A DNA stretch of 64,000 bases from the NCBI RefSeq assembly GCF_900323885.1, contig NZ_OOHJ01000008.1, forward strand, positions 62,001 to 126,000, given 5' to 3'. The first letter of the stretch is position 1. Each line of letters begins with the position of its first letter. The notes beneath the pieces were generated by a model. That model did no database searches and had not been told where the DNA came from. It saw only the letters and a program-made list of their open reading frames with translations. Below are positions 44,986 through 54,329 of the stretch, one piece after another. This DNA comes from [Actinomadura] parvosata subsp. kistnae. Lineage in GTDB: Bacteria; Actinomycetota; Actinomycetes; Streptosporangiales; Streptosporangiaceae. The position numbers and the translations under genes are program-made.

Positions 44986-45953
44986 GGCGCGAGCTCCTCC
45001 AGCGTAGCGACGATCAGGTTGCGGGCCAGCGGCACCTTGTAGGCGTTGCGCGGCAGCGGCCGGGCCTGCTCCAGCTCGGCCTCGGCCGCCTGGAGGAACG
45101 CCTCGCCGGTCGCCGGGCCGCCGATCAGGGCCCGCTCGGCGCGCTCGGCCCGCCAGGGCGCGTGGGCGACGCCGCCGAGCGCGATGCGGCAGCTCGTCAC
45201 GGTGCCGTCCCGGCCGACGTCGAGCGCGGCGGCGATGGACACCAGCGCGAACGCGAACGACGCCCGCTCGCGGACCTTGCGGTAGAGCGAGGCGCCGGGT
45301 GGCGGGGGCGGCAGCTCGACGGCGGTGATCAGGTCGCCGGGCGCGAGCACGGTGTCGCGCTCGGGCTCCTCGCCGGGCAGGCGGTGCAGGCCCGGCATGG
45401 GGATGATGCGGTCGCCGCCCGGCCCGGTGACGTGCACCTGGGCGTCCAGCGCGGCCAGCGCCACCGCCATGTCGGAGGGGTGGGTGGCCACGCAGGCGTC
45501 GGAGGTGCCGAGCACGGCCAGGTTGCCGTGGTCGCCGGCGATGGCGGGGCAGCCCGAGCCGGGGCGGCGCTTGTTGCAGGGCCGGGTGACGTCCTGGAAG
45601 TACGTGCAGCGGGTGCGTTGCAGCAGGTTGCCGGCCACGGTGGCGACGTTGCGGACCTGGCCGGACGCGCCGGTCAGCACGGCGCGGGCCAGCATCGGGT
45701 AGCGGGCGCGGATCAGCGGGTGGGCGGCCAGGTCGGTGTTGCGCACGGTGGCGCCGACGCGGACCCGATCGCCCTGCTCCTCGACGGCGTCGAGCGGCAG
45801 GCGGCTGACGTCCACCAGCCGCTCCGGCTCGGCCACGCCCAGCCGCATGAGGTCCACCAGGTTCGTGCCGCCGCCCAGGTACATGGTGCCGGGGGCGAAC
45901 TGGCGGACGGCCTCGGCGGTGCTGCCGGCGCGGGCGTACTCGAAGGGTCTCAT
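44982..45953 (-). CDS. paoB: FAD-binding subunit with an extra [4Fe-4S] cluster
   Basis: 323 residues. The FAD-binding domain has TMYLGGGTNLVDLM and TVAGNLLQRT, and the CO dehydrogenase flavoprotein C-terminal domain follows. Cysteines 116, 126, 135 and 154 (TRCTYFQDVTRPCN...GSGC...DACV) match the four ligands of the additional iron-sulphur cluster that separates PaoB-type subunits from ordinary xanthine dehydrogenases. Overlaps paoA and paoC by 4 nt on each side. Confidence 0.9.
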   Translation of the reverse strand: MRPFEYARAGSTAEAVRQFAPGTMYLGGGTNLVDLMRLGVAEPERLVDVSRLPLDAVEEQGDRVRVGATVRNTDLAAHPLIRARYPMLARAVLTGASGQVRNVATVAGNLLQRTRCTYFQDVTRPCNKRRPGSGCPAIAGDHGNLAVLGTSDACVATHPSDMAVALAALDAQVHVTGPGGDRIIPMPGLHRLPGEEPERDTVLAPGDLITAVELPPPPPGASLYRKVRERASFAFALVSIAAALDVGRDGTVTSCRIALGGVAHAPWRAERAERALIGGPATGEAFLQAAEAELEQARPLPRNAYKVPLARNLIVATLEELAP

Positions 45954-46438
45954 CGGGCCACCTCGCCGATCGCGGCGACGATGCCGACGTACGCGCCGCA
46001 CCGGCACAGGTTGCCGCTCATGCGCTCGCTGATCTCCTCGGGCGTCAGGTCGGGGTCGTCGAGCAGGTCCTCGGTGACCGCGCTCGGGCCCGGCTCGCCC
46101 AGCATCCCGGCGGCCGAGCAGAGCTGGCCGGGCGTGCAGTAGCCGCACTGGAAGGCGTCGTGCTCCATGAACGCGCTCTGCAGCGGGTGCAGTTCCCCGT
46201 CCGTGGCCAGCCCCTCGACGGTGGTGATCTCGCGGCCGTCCACCGCCACCGCCAGCGCCAGGCAGGCGTTGGCCCGCCGGCCGTCGATCAGCACCGTGCA
46301 GGCGCCGCACTGGCCGTGGTCGCAGCCCTTCTTCGCGCCGATGAGCCCGAGCCGTTCGCGCAGCAGGTCGAGCAGCGACATCCGCGGGTCCACGTCCACC
46401 GTGCGCGGCACGCCGTTCACCTGCAAGGTGATAGTCAT
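45950..46438 (-). CDS. paoA: [2Fe-2S] subunit of the aldehyde oxidoreductase
   Basis: 162 residues. An N-terminal plant-ferredoxin-like cluster (GCDHGQCGACTVL...ANACLAL) and a C-terminal helical cluster (QCGYCTPGQ, NLCRCGAY). E. coli PaoA has a Tat signal and is periplasmic; this protein begins directly with the ferredoxin domain, so the enzyme here should be cytoplasmic. First gene of the paoABC operon; the 97 bp to ackA contain divergent promoters. Confidence 0.9.
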   Translation of the reverse strand: MTITLQVNGVPRTVDVDPRMSLLDLLRERLGLIGAKKGCDHGQCGACTVLIDGRRANACLALAVAVDGREITTVEGLATDGELHPLQSAFMEHDAFQCGYCTPGQLCSAAGMLGEPGPSAVTEDLLDDPDLTPEEISERMSGNLCRCGAYVGIVAAIGEVAR

Positions 46439-46535
46439 TTGGCACGACTACCCGAGCTTCCGGAGAGACAACCCCTGAGCGCGGCAAAGAGCATCCGCCC
46501 GTTTTGTCGGAATCGGGTGGGGTAGCCGGGCGGGC

Positions 46536-47726
46536 ATGGACGAGCAGGTGCTGGAGTCGGCGGCGGTACTCACCGTCAACGCGGGGTCGTCGAGCCTGCG
46601 CCTCGACCTCGTCCAGGGCGGCAGCGTCATCGACAGCGCACACGCCGAGCGGGCCGTCGATCCCGGGTCGGCCAGGGAGGAGCTGTCGGCCTTCCTCGGC
46701 GGCCACTTCGACCGCGACATCAGGGCGGTCGCGCACCGGCTCGTGCACGGCGGCGACGTCGTGCGCGCGCCCACGGTGGCCGACGACGAGACGGCCGAGG
46801 CGCTGCGCGGCCTCACCGACCTGGCGCCACTGCACCTGCCGCCCGCGCTGGCGCTGCTGGAGGCGGCCCGCGAGCAGCTTCCCGCCGTGCCGCACGTGCT
46901 CTGCCCCGACACGGCCTTCCACGCCGGGCTGCCCGACGAGGCCGCCGTGTACGCCCTGCCCGCCGAGTGGCGCGACCGCTACGGCCTGCGCCGCTACGGC
47001 TTCCACGGCCTGTCGTACGCGTGGGCCGCCGACCGGGCCTGCGAGCTGCTGGGGCGGCCGGCGTACGAGCTGGATCTCGTGCTCGCCCATCTCGGCGGCG
47101 GATGCTCCGTGACCGCGGTGTCGGGCGGACGCAGCGTGGACACCTCGATGGGGTTCACGCCACTGGACGGGCTGCCCATGAGCAAGCGCTCGGGCAGCGT
47201 GGACCCGGGGATGCTGGTGTGGCTGCTGGGGCGGCTGTCGCTGGACGAGCTGGCCGAGGGGCTGGAGCGCCGGTCGGGGCTGCTGGGGCTGTCCAGGGGC
47301 CGGTCCGGCGACACGCGGGAGCTGGTCGCCGCCGAGCGCGACGGCGACGAGGCGGCCGGGCTGGCGCTGCGCGTGTTCGCGCACCGCGTGAGCCGCGAGA
47401 TCGCCGCCGCGGCCACCTCCCTGCGGCGCCTGGACGCGCTCGTGTTCACCGGCGAGATCGGATGGGACCAGCCCGAGGTGCGCGAGGCCGTCTGCCGCCG
47501 CCTGGGCCTGCTCGGCGTCGAGCCGCCGGTCCTGGGCAACCGCTCCGACGACGGGCCGGTCAGCGCGGAAGGCGCGGCCGTCCCGGTGCTGGTGGTCCAG
47601 GTACGCGAGGAGCTGCAACTCGCCCGTGAATGCCTGGCGGCGCTGGCCGAGGAGCCGATGCCCGAGGAGCCCCTGCCCGAGGAGTCCCTGCCCGAGGAGT
47701 CCCTGCCGGCCGAGGAGGACCTATGA
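46536..47726 (+). CDS. ackA: Divergent acetate/propionate kinase
   Basis: 396 residues. ASKHA kinase with NAGSSSLRL, HRLVHGG, CPDTAFH, RYGFHGLS, KRSGSVDPG and a final REELQLARE, which align with the acetate kinase active-site positions. Several usual residues differ: HLGNGAS is HLGGGCS, and the GIGENS loop is GEIGWDQ. The last 30 residues are repeats of EESLPE absent from the family. The gene overlaps the next start by 4 nt. No phosphotransacetylase is adjacent, so the acyl-phosphate source is unknown. Confidence 0.88.
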   Translation: MDEQVLESAAVLTVNAGSSSLRLDLVQGGSVIDSAHAERAVDPGSAREELSAFLGGHFDRDIRAVAHRLVHGGDVVRAPTVADDETAEALRGLTDLAPLHLPPALALLEAAREQLPAVPHVLCPDTAFHAGLPDEAAVYALPAEWRDRYGLRRYGFHGLSYAWAADRACELLGRPAYELDLVLAHLGGGCSVTAVSGGRSVDTSMGFTPLDGLPMSKRSGSVDPGMLVWLLGRLSLDELAEGLERRSGLLGLSRGRSGDTRELVAAERDGDEAAGLALRVFAHRVSREIAAAATSLRRLDALVFTGEIGWDQPEVREAVCRRLGLLGVEPPVLGNRSDDGPVSAEGAAVPVLVVQVREELQLARECLAALAEEPMPEEPLPEESLPEESLPAEEDL

Positions 47727-49012
47727 CGAACGTCGACGAGGTGCGCCGCTCGGCGCTGCCGCTCACCGCGCCCGGCGACCTCGGCCCGCTGCTCGACCGC
47801 GTGGGCGAGGCCAGGTTCGTGCTGATCGGCGAGGCCAGCCACGGCACCCACGACTTCTACACCTGGCGGGCCGAGCTGACCCGCCGGCTGATCGCCGAGA
47901 AGGGCTTCGGCTTCGTCGCCGTCGAGGGCGACTGGCCCGACTGCGAGCGGGTGGACCGCGCCGTCACGACCGGCGCCGACCCGTACGACGCCCTGTACGG
48001 CTTCGAGCGCTGGCCCACGTTCATGTGGGCGAACGAGGAGGTCGTCGCGTTCTGCCGCTGGCTGCGCGGCTGGAACGCCGGCCGCCCGCCCGGCGAGCGG
48101 TGCGGCTTCCACGGCCTGGACGTCTACAGCCTCTGGGACTCGCTGCGCGCCATCCGCCGTTACGCCGCCACCTACCTGCCGGGGCAGATGGACAGCGTGC
48201 TGCGGGCCCTGTACTGCTTCGAGTCCTACGGCCACGACCCGCAGCAGTACGGCCTGGCCACCCGGCTCGTGCCGGACACCTGCGAGGACGAGGTGGTGAA
48301 CCTGCTGGCCGCGCTGGGCGGCGACGAGTTCGGGGTGCGGCAGAACGCCGAGGTGGTCGCCGGCGCCGAGCGCTACTACCGGGCGATGGTGCGCGGCGGC
48401 CCCGAGTCGTGGAACATCAGGGACGTGCACATGGCCGACACCCTCGACCGGCTGGCCGAGCACCACGCCTCCGGCCGGCCCGCGAAGGGGCCGGCGAAGG
48501 GGGTCGTGTGGGCGCACAACACGCACGTCGGCGACGCCCGCGCCACCGACATGGCCGCCGCCGGCATGACGAACCTCGGGCAGCTCGCCCGCGAGCGGCA
48601 CCGCGAGGACGTCGTGCTCGTCGGCTTCGGCACCCACCACGGCACGGTCGTGGCCGGCGACCGGTGGGGCGCCCAGCACCACGTCATGCGGGTGCCGCCG
48701 GCGCGGCCCGCCTCGCTGGAATCGCTGCTGCACGAGGCGCTGCCCGGCCGGGACGCGCTGTTCCTGGTGCCGCCGCCCGGCTTGCGGGCCGACTGGTACG
48801 ACGAGCCGATGGGGCACCGGGCGATCGGCGTCGTGTACCACCCGGACCGGGAACGGTGGGGCAACTACGTGCCGACGGTCGTGGGCCGCCGCTACGACGC
48901 GTTCCTGTGGCTGGACGAGACCAGGGCCGTGCACCCGCTGCACGGCGAGCCGTGGGGCGACGTGGAGCCGGAGACGTACGGTGCTCCGCGTCCAGCGGGC
49001 CACCGCCGGTAG
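47723..49012 (+). CDS. Erythromycin esterase family protein
   Basis: 429 residues from an ATG overlapping the ackA stop. GEASHGTHDFY carries the catalytic Glu/His pair and VAVEGDWPDCERV the next acidic residue, as in EreA/EreC; WAHNTHVGD and GFGTHHGTV follow. Only some family members hydrolyse macrolides; most in actinomycetes have unknown substrates, and coupling to an acetate kinase argues for a metabolic or stress role rather than resistance. Cytoplasmic, no signal peptide. Confidence 0.88.
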   Translation: MTNVDEVRRSALPLTAPGDLGPLLDRVGEARFVLIGEASHGTHDFYTWRAELTRRLIAEKGFGFVAVEGDWPDCERVDRAVTTGADPYDALYGFERWPTFMWANEEVVAFCRWLRGWNAGRPPGERCGFHGLDVYSLWDSLRAIRRYAATYLPGQMDSVLRALYCFESYGHDPQQYGLATRLVPDTCEDEVVNLLAALGGDEFGVRQNAEVVAGAERYYRAMVRGGPESWNIRDVHMADTLDRLAEHHASGRPAKGPAKGVVWAHNTHVGDARATDMAAAGMTNLGQLARERHREDVVLVGFGTHHGTVVAGDRWGAQHHVMRVPPARPASLESLLHEALPGRDALFLVPPPGLRADWYDEPMGHRAIGVVYHPDRERWGNYVPTVVGRRYDAFLWLDETRAVHPLHGEPWGDVEPETYGAPRPAGHRR

Positions 49013-49078
49013 CGGAGTCCGCACCTATCCGACGGCCATGTGAGGCGTTTGTCGGTCGCGGATGGTTTGATCTCCCGT

Positions 49079-51211
49079 GTGGAGGCGTCCGTCGAGCAGC
49101 TCGTCTACGTCCGGGAGGACGAATACACCGTCGCGCGCATGAGCGCCGACGGCGTGCCCGACTTCGTGGCCACGGGCCGGGCGCTGGCCGGCATCCAGCC
49201 GGGCGAGACGCTGCGCCTGTTCGGCGACTGGAGCCGCCATCCGCGCTACGGCCGCCGCTACGCGGTCACCGGCTGCGAGCGGGTGACGCCGTCGTCGGTC
49301 CGGGCCATCCGCATCTACCTGGGCTCGGGGCTGATCAGGGGCATCGGGCCGCGGCTGGCGTACGCGATCGTCGACCACTTCGGCGAGGCCACGCTCAAGG
49401 TCATCGACAGCGAGCCCGAGCGGCTCACCGAGGTCGTCAACATCGGGCCGCAGCGGCAGGGCCAGATCGTGCAGGCGTGGCAGGAGCAGAAGGCCATCGC
49501 CGCGCTCATGGTGACGTTGCAGGGCCTCGGGGTCAGCCCGCTGCTGGCCGCCAAGATCTACCAGGTGTTCGGCGCCGACGCCGACGAGGTGCTGGCCACC
49601 GACCCCTACCGGCTGATCGGGCGGGTGCGCGGCATCGCGTTCCGCATCGCCGACCGCATCGCGCTGCAGTCGGGGGTGCCCGAGCGCAGCCCCGAGCGGG
49701 TCAAGGCGGCGCTGCTCGACCGGCTGGAGGCGGCGGGCAGCCGCGACGGCCACTGCTACGTGCCGGTCTCCACGCTGGTCAGGGAGACGGCCGAGCTGAT
49801 CGAGCAGGATTCCGACGTCATCCGGCCGATGGTCGACGCGCTGGCGGCCGACCGGCGGCTCGTCCTGGAGACGGCGCCCGACCAGCCGGGGCAGGTGGTC
49901 GCCTACCTCAAGCACGTGCACAGCCGGGAGGTGGCGCTCACCGCGCAGCTCACGGCGCTCATGAACGCCCGCTCCACGCTGCCGCTGCGCGCCTACCGGG
50001 AGGACCCCGACCTGCACGAAGACCAGCGGGCCGCGGTCACCATGGCGCTGACCAGCACCGTCTCGATCATCACCGGCGGCCCGGGGTGCGGCAAGAGCCA
50101 CACGGTCAAGGCCATCGCCACCACCGTGCGCGCGGCGGGCGGCTCGGTGACGCTCACCGCCCCCACCGGCAAGGCCGCCAAGCGGCTGTCGGAGCTGACC
50201 GGGCTGCCCGCGATGACCGTGCACCGCATGCTCGCCCAGCAGCCCGACCCCGACCCCGAGACGCTGTTCGACGAGCGGCCGTCGCAGGCCGACCTGATCG
50301 TGGTGGACGAGGCGTCCATGCTCGACCTGCACCTGGCGACCCGGCTCACCTCGGCGGTCCGGCCGGGCAGCCACCTCCTGCTCATCGGCGACGGCGACCA
50401 GCTCCCGAGCATCGGGCCCGGCGACGTCCTGGCCGACCTGCTGCGCGTGACGGCCGTCCCGCGCGTCCAGCTCACCCACGTCTTCCGTCAGGCGGGCGGC
50501 AGCGGCATCATCGACGCCGCCCACCGCATCCGCGCGGGCCGGCTGCCGGCGGTGCCGGGCGGCGGCGGGTTCTGGTTCGAGGAGCTCGACGACCCGGAGC
50601 AGGTGGCGCGGCGGGTGGCGCACCTGGCGATGGTGGCGATCCCCCGCAAGCAGAACGTCGAGCCGGACCAGGTGCAAGTGCTGTGCCCGATGCGCAAGGG
50701 CGAGACGGGCGCCACCGCGCTCGGCCGGCTGATCCAGGACCAGCTCAACCCGGCCGCCGACGACAAGCCCGAGCACTGGTCGGGGGCGACCGTGTTCCGG
50801 GTGGGCGACCGGGTGATGCCGATCCGCAACAACTACGACAAAGGGGTCTTCAACGGGGAGACGGGCACGGTGACGGCGGTCGTGCGGGAGGAGCGGGTCA
50901 TCGAGCTGCGCACCGACGACGGCGAGACCGTGCGCTACGGCTTCGACGAGCTCGACGACCTGACGCACGCGTACGCGATCAGCGTGCACCGCTCGCAGGG
51001 CAGCGAGTACCCGTTCGTGGTGGCGCCGATCGTGGCCGAGTCCGGCGGGATCATGCTGCGGCGCAAGCTGCTCTACACGCTGGTGACGCGAGCCAAGGCG
51101 TGGGTGGTGCTGGTGGGGCAGCGCGAGGCGCTGGAGCTGGCGGTGCACCGGCTGGGCCACCGCCGGAACACGGGCCTGGCCCGCCGGCTCGCGCTCAGCC
51201 TGGACGGGTGA
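49079..51211 (+). CDS. recD2: RecD2-like SF1B DNA helicase
   Basis: 710 residues from GTG 49079, where family homology begins (EASVEQLVYVREDEYTVARM) and a TTTGAT box lies 7 nt upstream; a GTG at 49040 is an alternative. N-terminal OB-like and helix-hairpin-helix region (LGSGLIRGIGPRLAYAIVDHFG), then Walker A GGPGCGKS, TAPTGKAAKRL, Walker B LIVVDEASMLD, and C-terminal HRSQGSEYPFV with VTRAKAWVVLVG. It is not linked to recB or recC, as expected for the stand-alone 5'-3' helicase of DNA repair. Confidence 0.92.
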   Translation: MEASVEQLVYVREDEYTVARMSADGVPDFVATGRALAGIQPGETLRLFGDWSRHPRYGRRYAVTGCERVTPSSVRAIRIYLGSGLIRGIGPRLAYAIVDHFGEATLKVIDSEPERLTEVVNIGPQRQGQIVQAWQEQKAIAALMVTLQGLGVSPLLAAKIYQVFGADADEVLATDPYRLIGRVRGIAFRIADRIALQSGVPERSPERVKAALLDRLEAAGSRDGHCYVPVSTLVRETAELIEQDSDVIRPMVDALAADRRLVLETAPDQPGQVVAYLKHVHSREVALTAQLTALMNARSTLPLRAYREDPDLHEDQRAAVTMALTSTVSIITGGPGCGKSHTVKAIATTVRAAGGSVTLTAPTGKAAKRLSELTGLPAMTVHRMLAQQPDPDPETLFDERPSQADLIVVDEASMLDLHLATRLTSAVRPGSHLLLIGDGDQLPSIGPGDVLADLLRVTAVPRVQLTHVFRQAGGSGIIDAAHRIRAGRLPAVPGGGGFWFEELDDPEQVARRVAHLAMVAIPRKQNVEPDQVQVLCPMRKGETGATALGRLIQDQLNPAADDKPEHWSGATVFRVGDRVMPIRNNYDKGVFNGETGTVTAVVREERVIELRTDDGETVRYGFDELDDLTHAYAISVHRSQGSEYPFVVAPIVAESGGIMLRRKLLYTLVTRAKAWVVLVGQREALELAVHRLGHRRNTGLARRLALSLDG

Positions 51212-51247
51212 ACAGGGCGGTCAGCGCCCCTCAGCCTGGACGGGTGA
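51194..51247. repeat. Duplicated recD2 3' end with stop codon
   Basis: CTCAGCCTGGACGGGTGA at 51194-51211 (the last codons and stop of recD2) is repeated exactly at 51230-51247, 36 bp downstream. Confidence 0.85.
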
Positions 51248-51269
51248 GCGTCCCTTAATGCGGGGGACC

Positions 51270-54203
51270 TTAGTGCGCGCGGAGGGCGGCGGCCAGGATC
51301 TCGGCCAGGTGGCTGCCGTGCCGGCCGGTGCCGGAGGCGGCGATCTGGGTGCGGCAGGAGAAGCCGTCGGCGAGGATGGCCTCCGAGTCGCCCGCCGCCC
51401 GTACCGCGGGCCACAGCCCCTCCTCGGCGCACGCCACCGACACGTCGTAGTGCTCCCGCTCGAACCCGAAGTTGCCGGCCTGCCCGCAGCACCCGGAGTC
51501 GAGCACCCGCGTACGGAACCCGAACCGGGCCAGCACGGCCCGGTCGGCGTCGTACCCCATGACGGCGCTCTGGTGGCAGTGCACCTGGGCCAGCACGGAT
51601 CCGCCGGCGGAGGAGGGCCGCCAGTCGGACGCCCGCTGCTCCAGCAGCTCCGACAGCGTCAGCGTGCGCTCGGAGACGAGCCGCGTCTGCGCCGTGTTGA
51701 GCAGTTCGGGCCCGTCGGAGCGGAACACGGCGGTGCAGCTCGGCTCCAGCCCCACGACCGGCACGCCGGCCTCGGCCCACGGCAGCAGCGCCCGCACGCT
51801 GCGGGCCAGCACCCGGCGGGCGATCCCGAGCTGCCCGGTGCTGATCCACGTCAGCCCGCAGCACAGCGTCACAGGCGGCACGTGCACCTCGAACCCGGCG
51901 GCCTCCAGCACGTCCACCGCCGCCCGCCCCACGCGCGGGTCGAAGTTGTTGGAGAACGTGTCGGCCCACAGCACCACCCGCCCGCGCGTGCCGGGCCCGA
52001 CGACGCCGCGCCCCTTGAACCAGTCGGTGAACCGCTCTCCCGCGAACCGGGGCAGCGCCCGCCGCCCGGAGACCCCGGCGGCGGCCTTGACCAACCGCGA
52101 CAGCCCCGGCGTCTGGGTGAGCGCGTTCACCGCGTGCGGGGCGGCGGAGGCGAGCGCGGCCCACAGGGGCAGCCACCCCATGGAGTAGTGTGCGACCGGC
52201 CGCAGGCGGCGCCGGTAGTGGTGGGCCAGGAACTCGGCCTTGTAGGTGGCCATGTCCACGTTCACCGGGCACTCCGCCCGGCAGCCCTTGCAGGCCAGGC
52301 ACAGGTCGAGCGCGTCGCGCACGGCCTCCGACCGCCAGCCGTCGGTGATCAGGTCGCCGCGCACCATCTCCTCCAGCAGCCTGGCCCGCCCGCGCGTGGA
52401 GTGCTCCTCCTCGCGGGTGACGCGGTAGCTGGGGCACATGACGCCGCCCTCGAACGTGTGCTTGCGGCACTTGCCGGTGCCGACGCAGCGGGTGGCGGCG
52501 TGCCCGAACCGCCCGTGGTCGGCCGGGTAGTCGAAGAACGTCCGGCGCGGCTCCAGCGGGTAGAAGTGCCGCTGGGCGAGGTCCTGGTCGAGCCGGTGCG
52601 GGTGGACGATCTTGCCGGGGTTCATCCGGTTCCGGGGGTCGAAGATCGCCTTGAACCGGCCGAACGCCGCCACCACGGGCTCGCCGAACATGCGCGGCAG
52701 CAGCTCGGCCAGCGCCTGCCCGTCGCCGTGCTCGCCCGACAGCGACCCGCCGTAGGAGGCGACCAGGTCGGCGCTCTCCTCGGCGAACCTGCGGTAGCGG
52801 GCGATCCCGTCGTCGGTGTGCAGGTCGAGCGGCAGCCGGCCGTGCACGCAACCCTGGCCGAAGTGGCCGTACAGGGCGGAGTGGGCGTAGCCGTGGCGGT
52901 GCCGCAGCCGGTCGTACTCGCGCAGGTAGGAACCGAGCCGTTCGGGCGGGACGGCCGCGTCCGACCAGCCCTCGTACGTCTGCCGCCCGGTCGGCGGGTA
53001 CGCCTCCACGCCCAGCCCCGACTCGCGCAGCCGCCACAGCTCGTCCTCCCTGGCCGGGTCGCCGAGGAAGGCGTGCGACGGCGGCGGCCGGCCGTCGCCG
53101 CGGCACAGGTCGCGCATCATGTCCTCGGCCCGCTGGCGCGCCTCGTCGGCGCTGTCGCCGCCGAACTGCACGAGCAGCCAGCCGGCCCCCGGCGGCAGGT
53201 CGCGCAGCGCCGGGTCGTGCGGGCGTTCGGCACGGGCCAGCCGGTACATCGTCTCGTCCATGGCCTCCAGCGCGAGCGGCCGGTGCGCGGCCACGGACGG
53301 GACGGCGTCGGCGGCGGTGAAGATGTCCTCGAAGCCGAGCACGGCCAGCGCGCGGGCGGCCGGGCGGGGCACCACGGCCAGCTCGGCGCGCAGCACGACG
53401 ACGAGCGTGCCCTCGCTGCCGACGAGGGCGCGGGCCAGGTTGAAGCCGTTCTCGGGCAGGAGCTGGTCGAGGTTGTAGCCGGACACGCGCCGCTCCAGGC
53501 GGGGGAAGCGGGTGCGGACCAGCTCCATGGTGTCGTCGCGCAGGTCGCGCAGCTGCCGGTAGATCTCGGCCAGGCGCCCGCCGCCGGTCTGGACGCGGGC
53601 GTACTCGTCCTCGCCGGTCGGCCCCACCCACGCGCGCACGCCGTCGTAGGTGAGGATCTCCAGCCGCAGCACGGAGTCGGCCATCTTCCCGTACGCCTGC
53701 GCGGAGGCCCCGCACGAGTCGTTGCCGATCATGCCGCCGATCGTGCAGGCGCGGTGGCTGGACGGCTTGGGCCCGACCATCAGCCCGTCTCCCGCCAGCA
53801 CCTGGTTGACCTGGTCCAGCACGGCCCCGCCCTGCACGACGATCCGCCGCCCGGCCACGTCCACGGACTCGACCCGGCCGCAGTGCTTGGACCAGTCGAT
53901 GACCACGGCCGCGTTGCAGCACTGCCCGGCCAGGCTGGTGCCGCCGCCGCGCGACAGCACGGGCACGTCCCTGGCCCGGCACACGGACACGGCGGCCACC
54001 CCAACCTCCAGGGTGCGCGGCACGACCACGCCGATCGGGACCTGCCGGTAGTTGGAGGCGTCGGTGGAGTAGGCGGCGCGGCTCCCGGTGTCGAAGCGCA
54101 CCTCCCCGTCCACGGCCTCCTCCAGCCGCCGGCGCAGCGTCTCCACGTCGATCTCGCGGGCCGGGGGCGTGTGCGTGGCGGGCGTCGTGACCTGGGTGTC
54201 CAT
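51270..54203 (-). CDS. FAD/Fe-S oxidoreductase, D-lactate or glycolate dehydrogenase type
   Basis: 977 residues, a GlcD-GlcF-like fusion. The N-terminal FAD-binding domain has VLSRGGGTSLAGQCCN and GGMIGNDSCGASAQAYGK, and a FAD-oxidase C-terminal domain with FGHFGQGCVHGRL and SLSGEHGDGQ follows. A ferredoxin region (RCVGTGKCRKH...CPSY, CLACKGCRAECP) and two cysteine-rich CCG domains (TLCCGLTW, VHCHQSAV, SGCCGQAGNFG) complete it. It probably oxidises a D-2-hydroxy acid and delivers electrons to the respiratory chain. Its stop is 58 bp from recD2, convergent. Confidence 0.9.
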   Translation of the reverse strand: MDTQVTTPATHTPPAREIDVETLRRRLEEAVDGEVRFDTGSRAAYSTDASNYRQVPIGVVVPRTLEVGVAAVSVCRARDVPVLSRGGGTSLAGQCCNAAVVIDWSKHCGRVESVDVAGRRIVVQGGAVLDQVNQVLAGDGLMVGPKPSSHRACTIGGMIGNDSCGASAQAYGKMADSVLRLEILTYDGVRAWVGPTGEDEYARVQTGGGRLAEIYRQLRDLRDDTMELVRTRFPRLERRVSGYNLDQLLPENGFNLARALVGSEGTLVVVLRAELAVVPRPAARALAVLGFEDIFTAADAVPSVAAHRPLALEAMDETMYRLARAERPHDPALRDLPPGAGWLLVQFGGDSADEARQRAEDMMRDLCRGDGRPPPSHAFLGDPAREDELWRLRESGLGVEAYPPTGRQTYEGWSDAAVPPERLGSYLREYDRLRHRHGYAHSALYGHFGQGCVHGRLPLDLHTDDGIARYRRFAEESADLVASYGGSLSGEHGDGQALAELLPRMFGEPVVAAFGRFKAIFDPRNRMNPGKIVHPHRLDQDLAQRHFYPLEPRRTFFDYPADHGRFGHAATRCVGTGKCRKHTFEGGVMCPSYRVTREEEHSTRGRARLLEEMVRGDLITDGWRSEAVRDALDLCLACKGCRAECPVNVDMATYKAEFLAHHYRRRLRPVAHYSMGWLPLWAALASAAPHAVNALTQTPGLSRLVKAAAGVSGRRALPRFAGERFTDWFKGRGVVGPGTRGRVVLWADTFSNNFDPRVGRAAVDVLEAAGFEVHVPPVTLCCGLTWISTGQLGIARRVLARSVRALLPWAEAGVPVVGLEPSCTAVFRSDGPELLNTAQTRLVSERTLTLSELLEQRASDWRPSSAGGSVLAQVHCHQSAVMGYDADRAVLARFGFRTRVLDSGCCGQAGNFGFEREHYDVSVACAEEGLWPAVRAAGDSEAILADGFSCRTQIAASGTGRHGSHLAEILAAALRAH

Positions 54204-54329
54204 GCCCCGGCCCTTACCCTGGGCGGCTCACCCGAGCCCCAACGGCACGCCAAGGCGTGTCCTGGATGTCCGCTATTGCGGGGGTAATCAGCTGGCGGCG
54301 GGGCGCCGCACGGGGCACCATGATTCTTG

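Noticed and set aside
47723..49012. Macrolide resistance gene
   Set aside because: It has the Ere catalytic residues, but most actinobacterial family members are not resistance enzymes, and there is no antibiotic cluster or mobile element around it.
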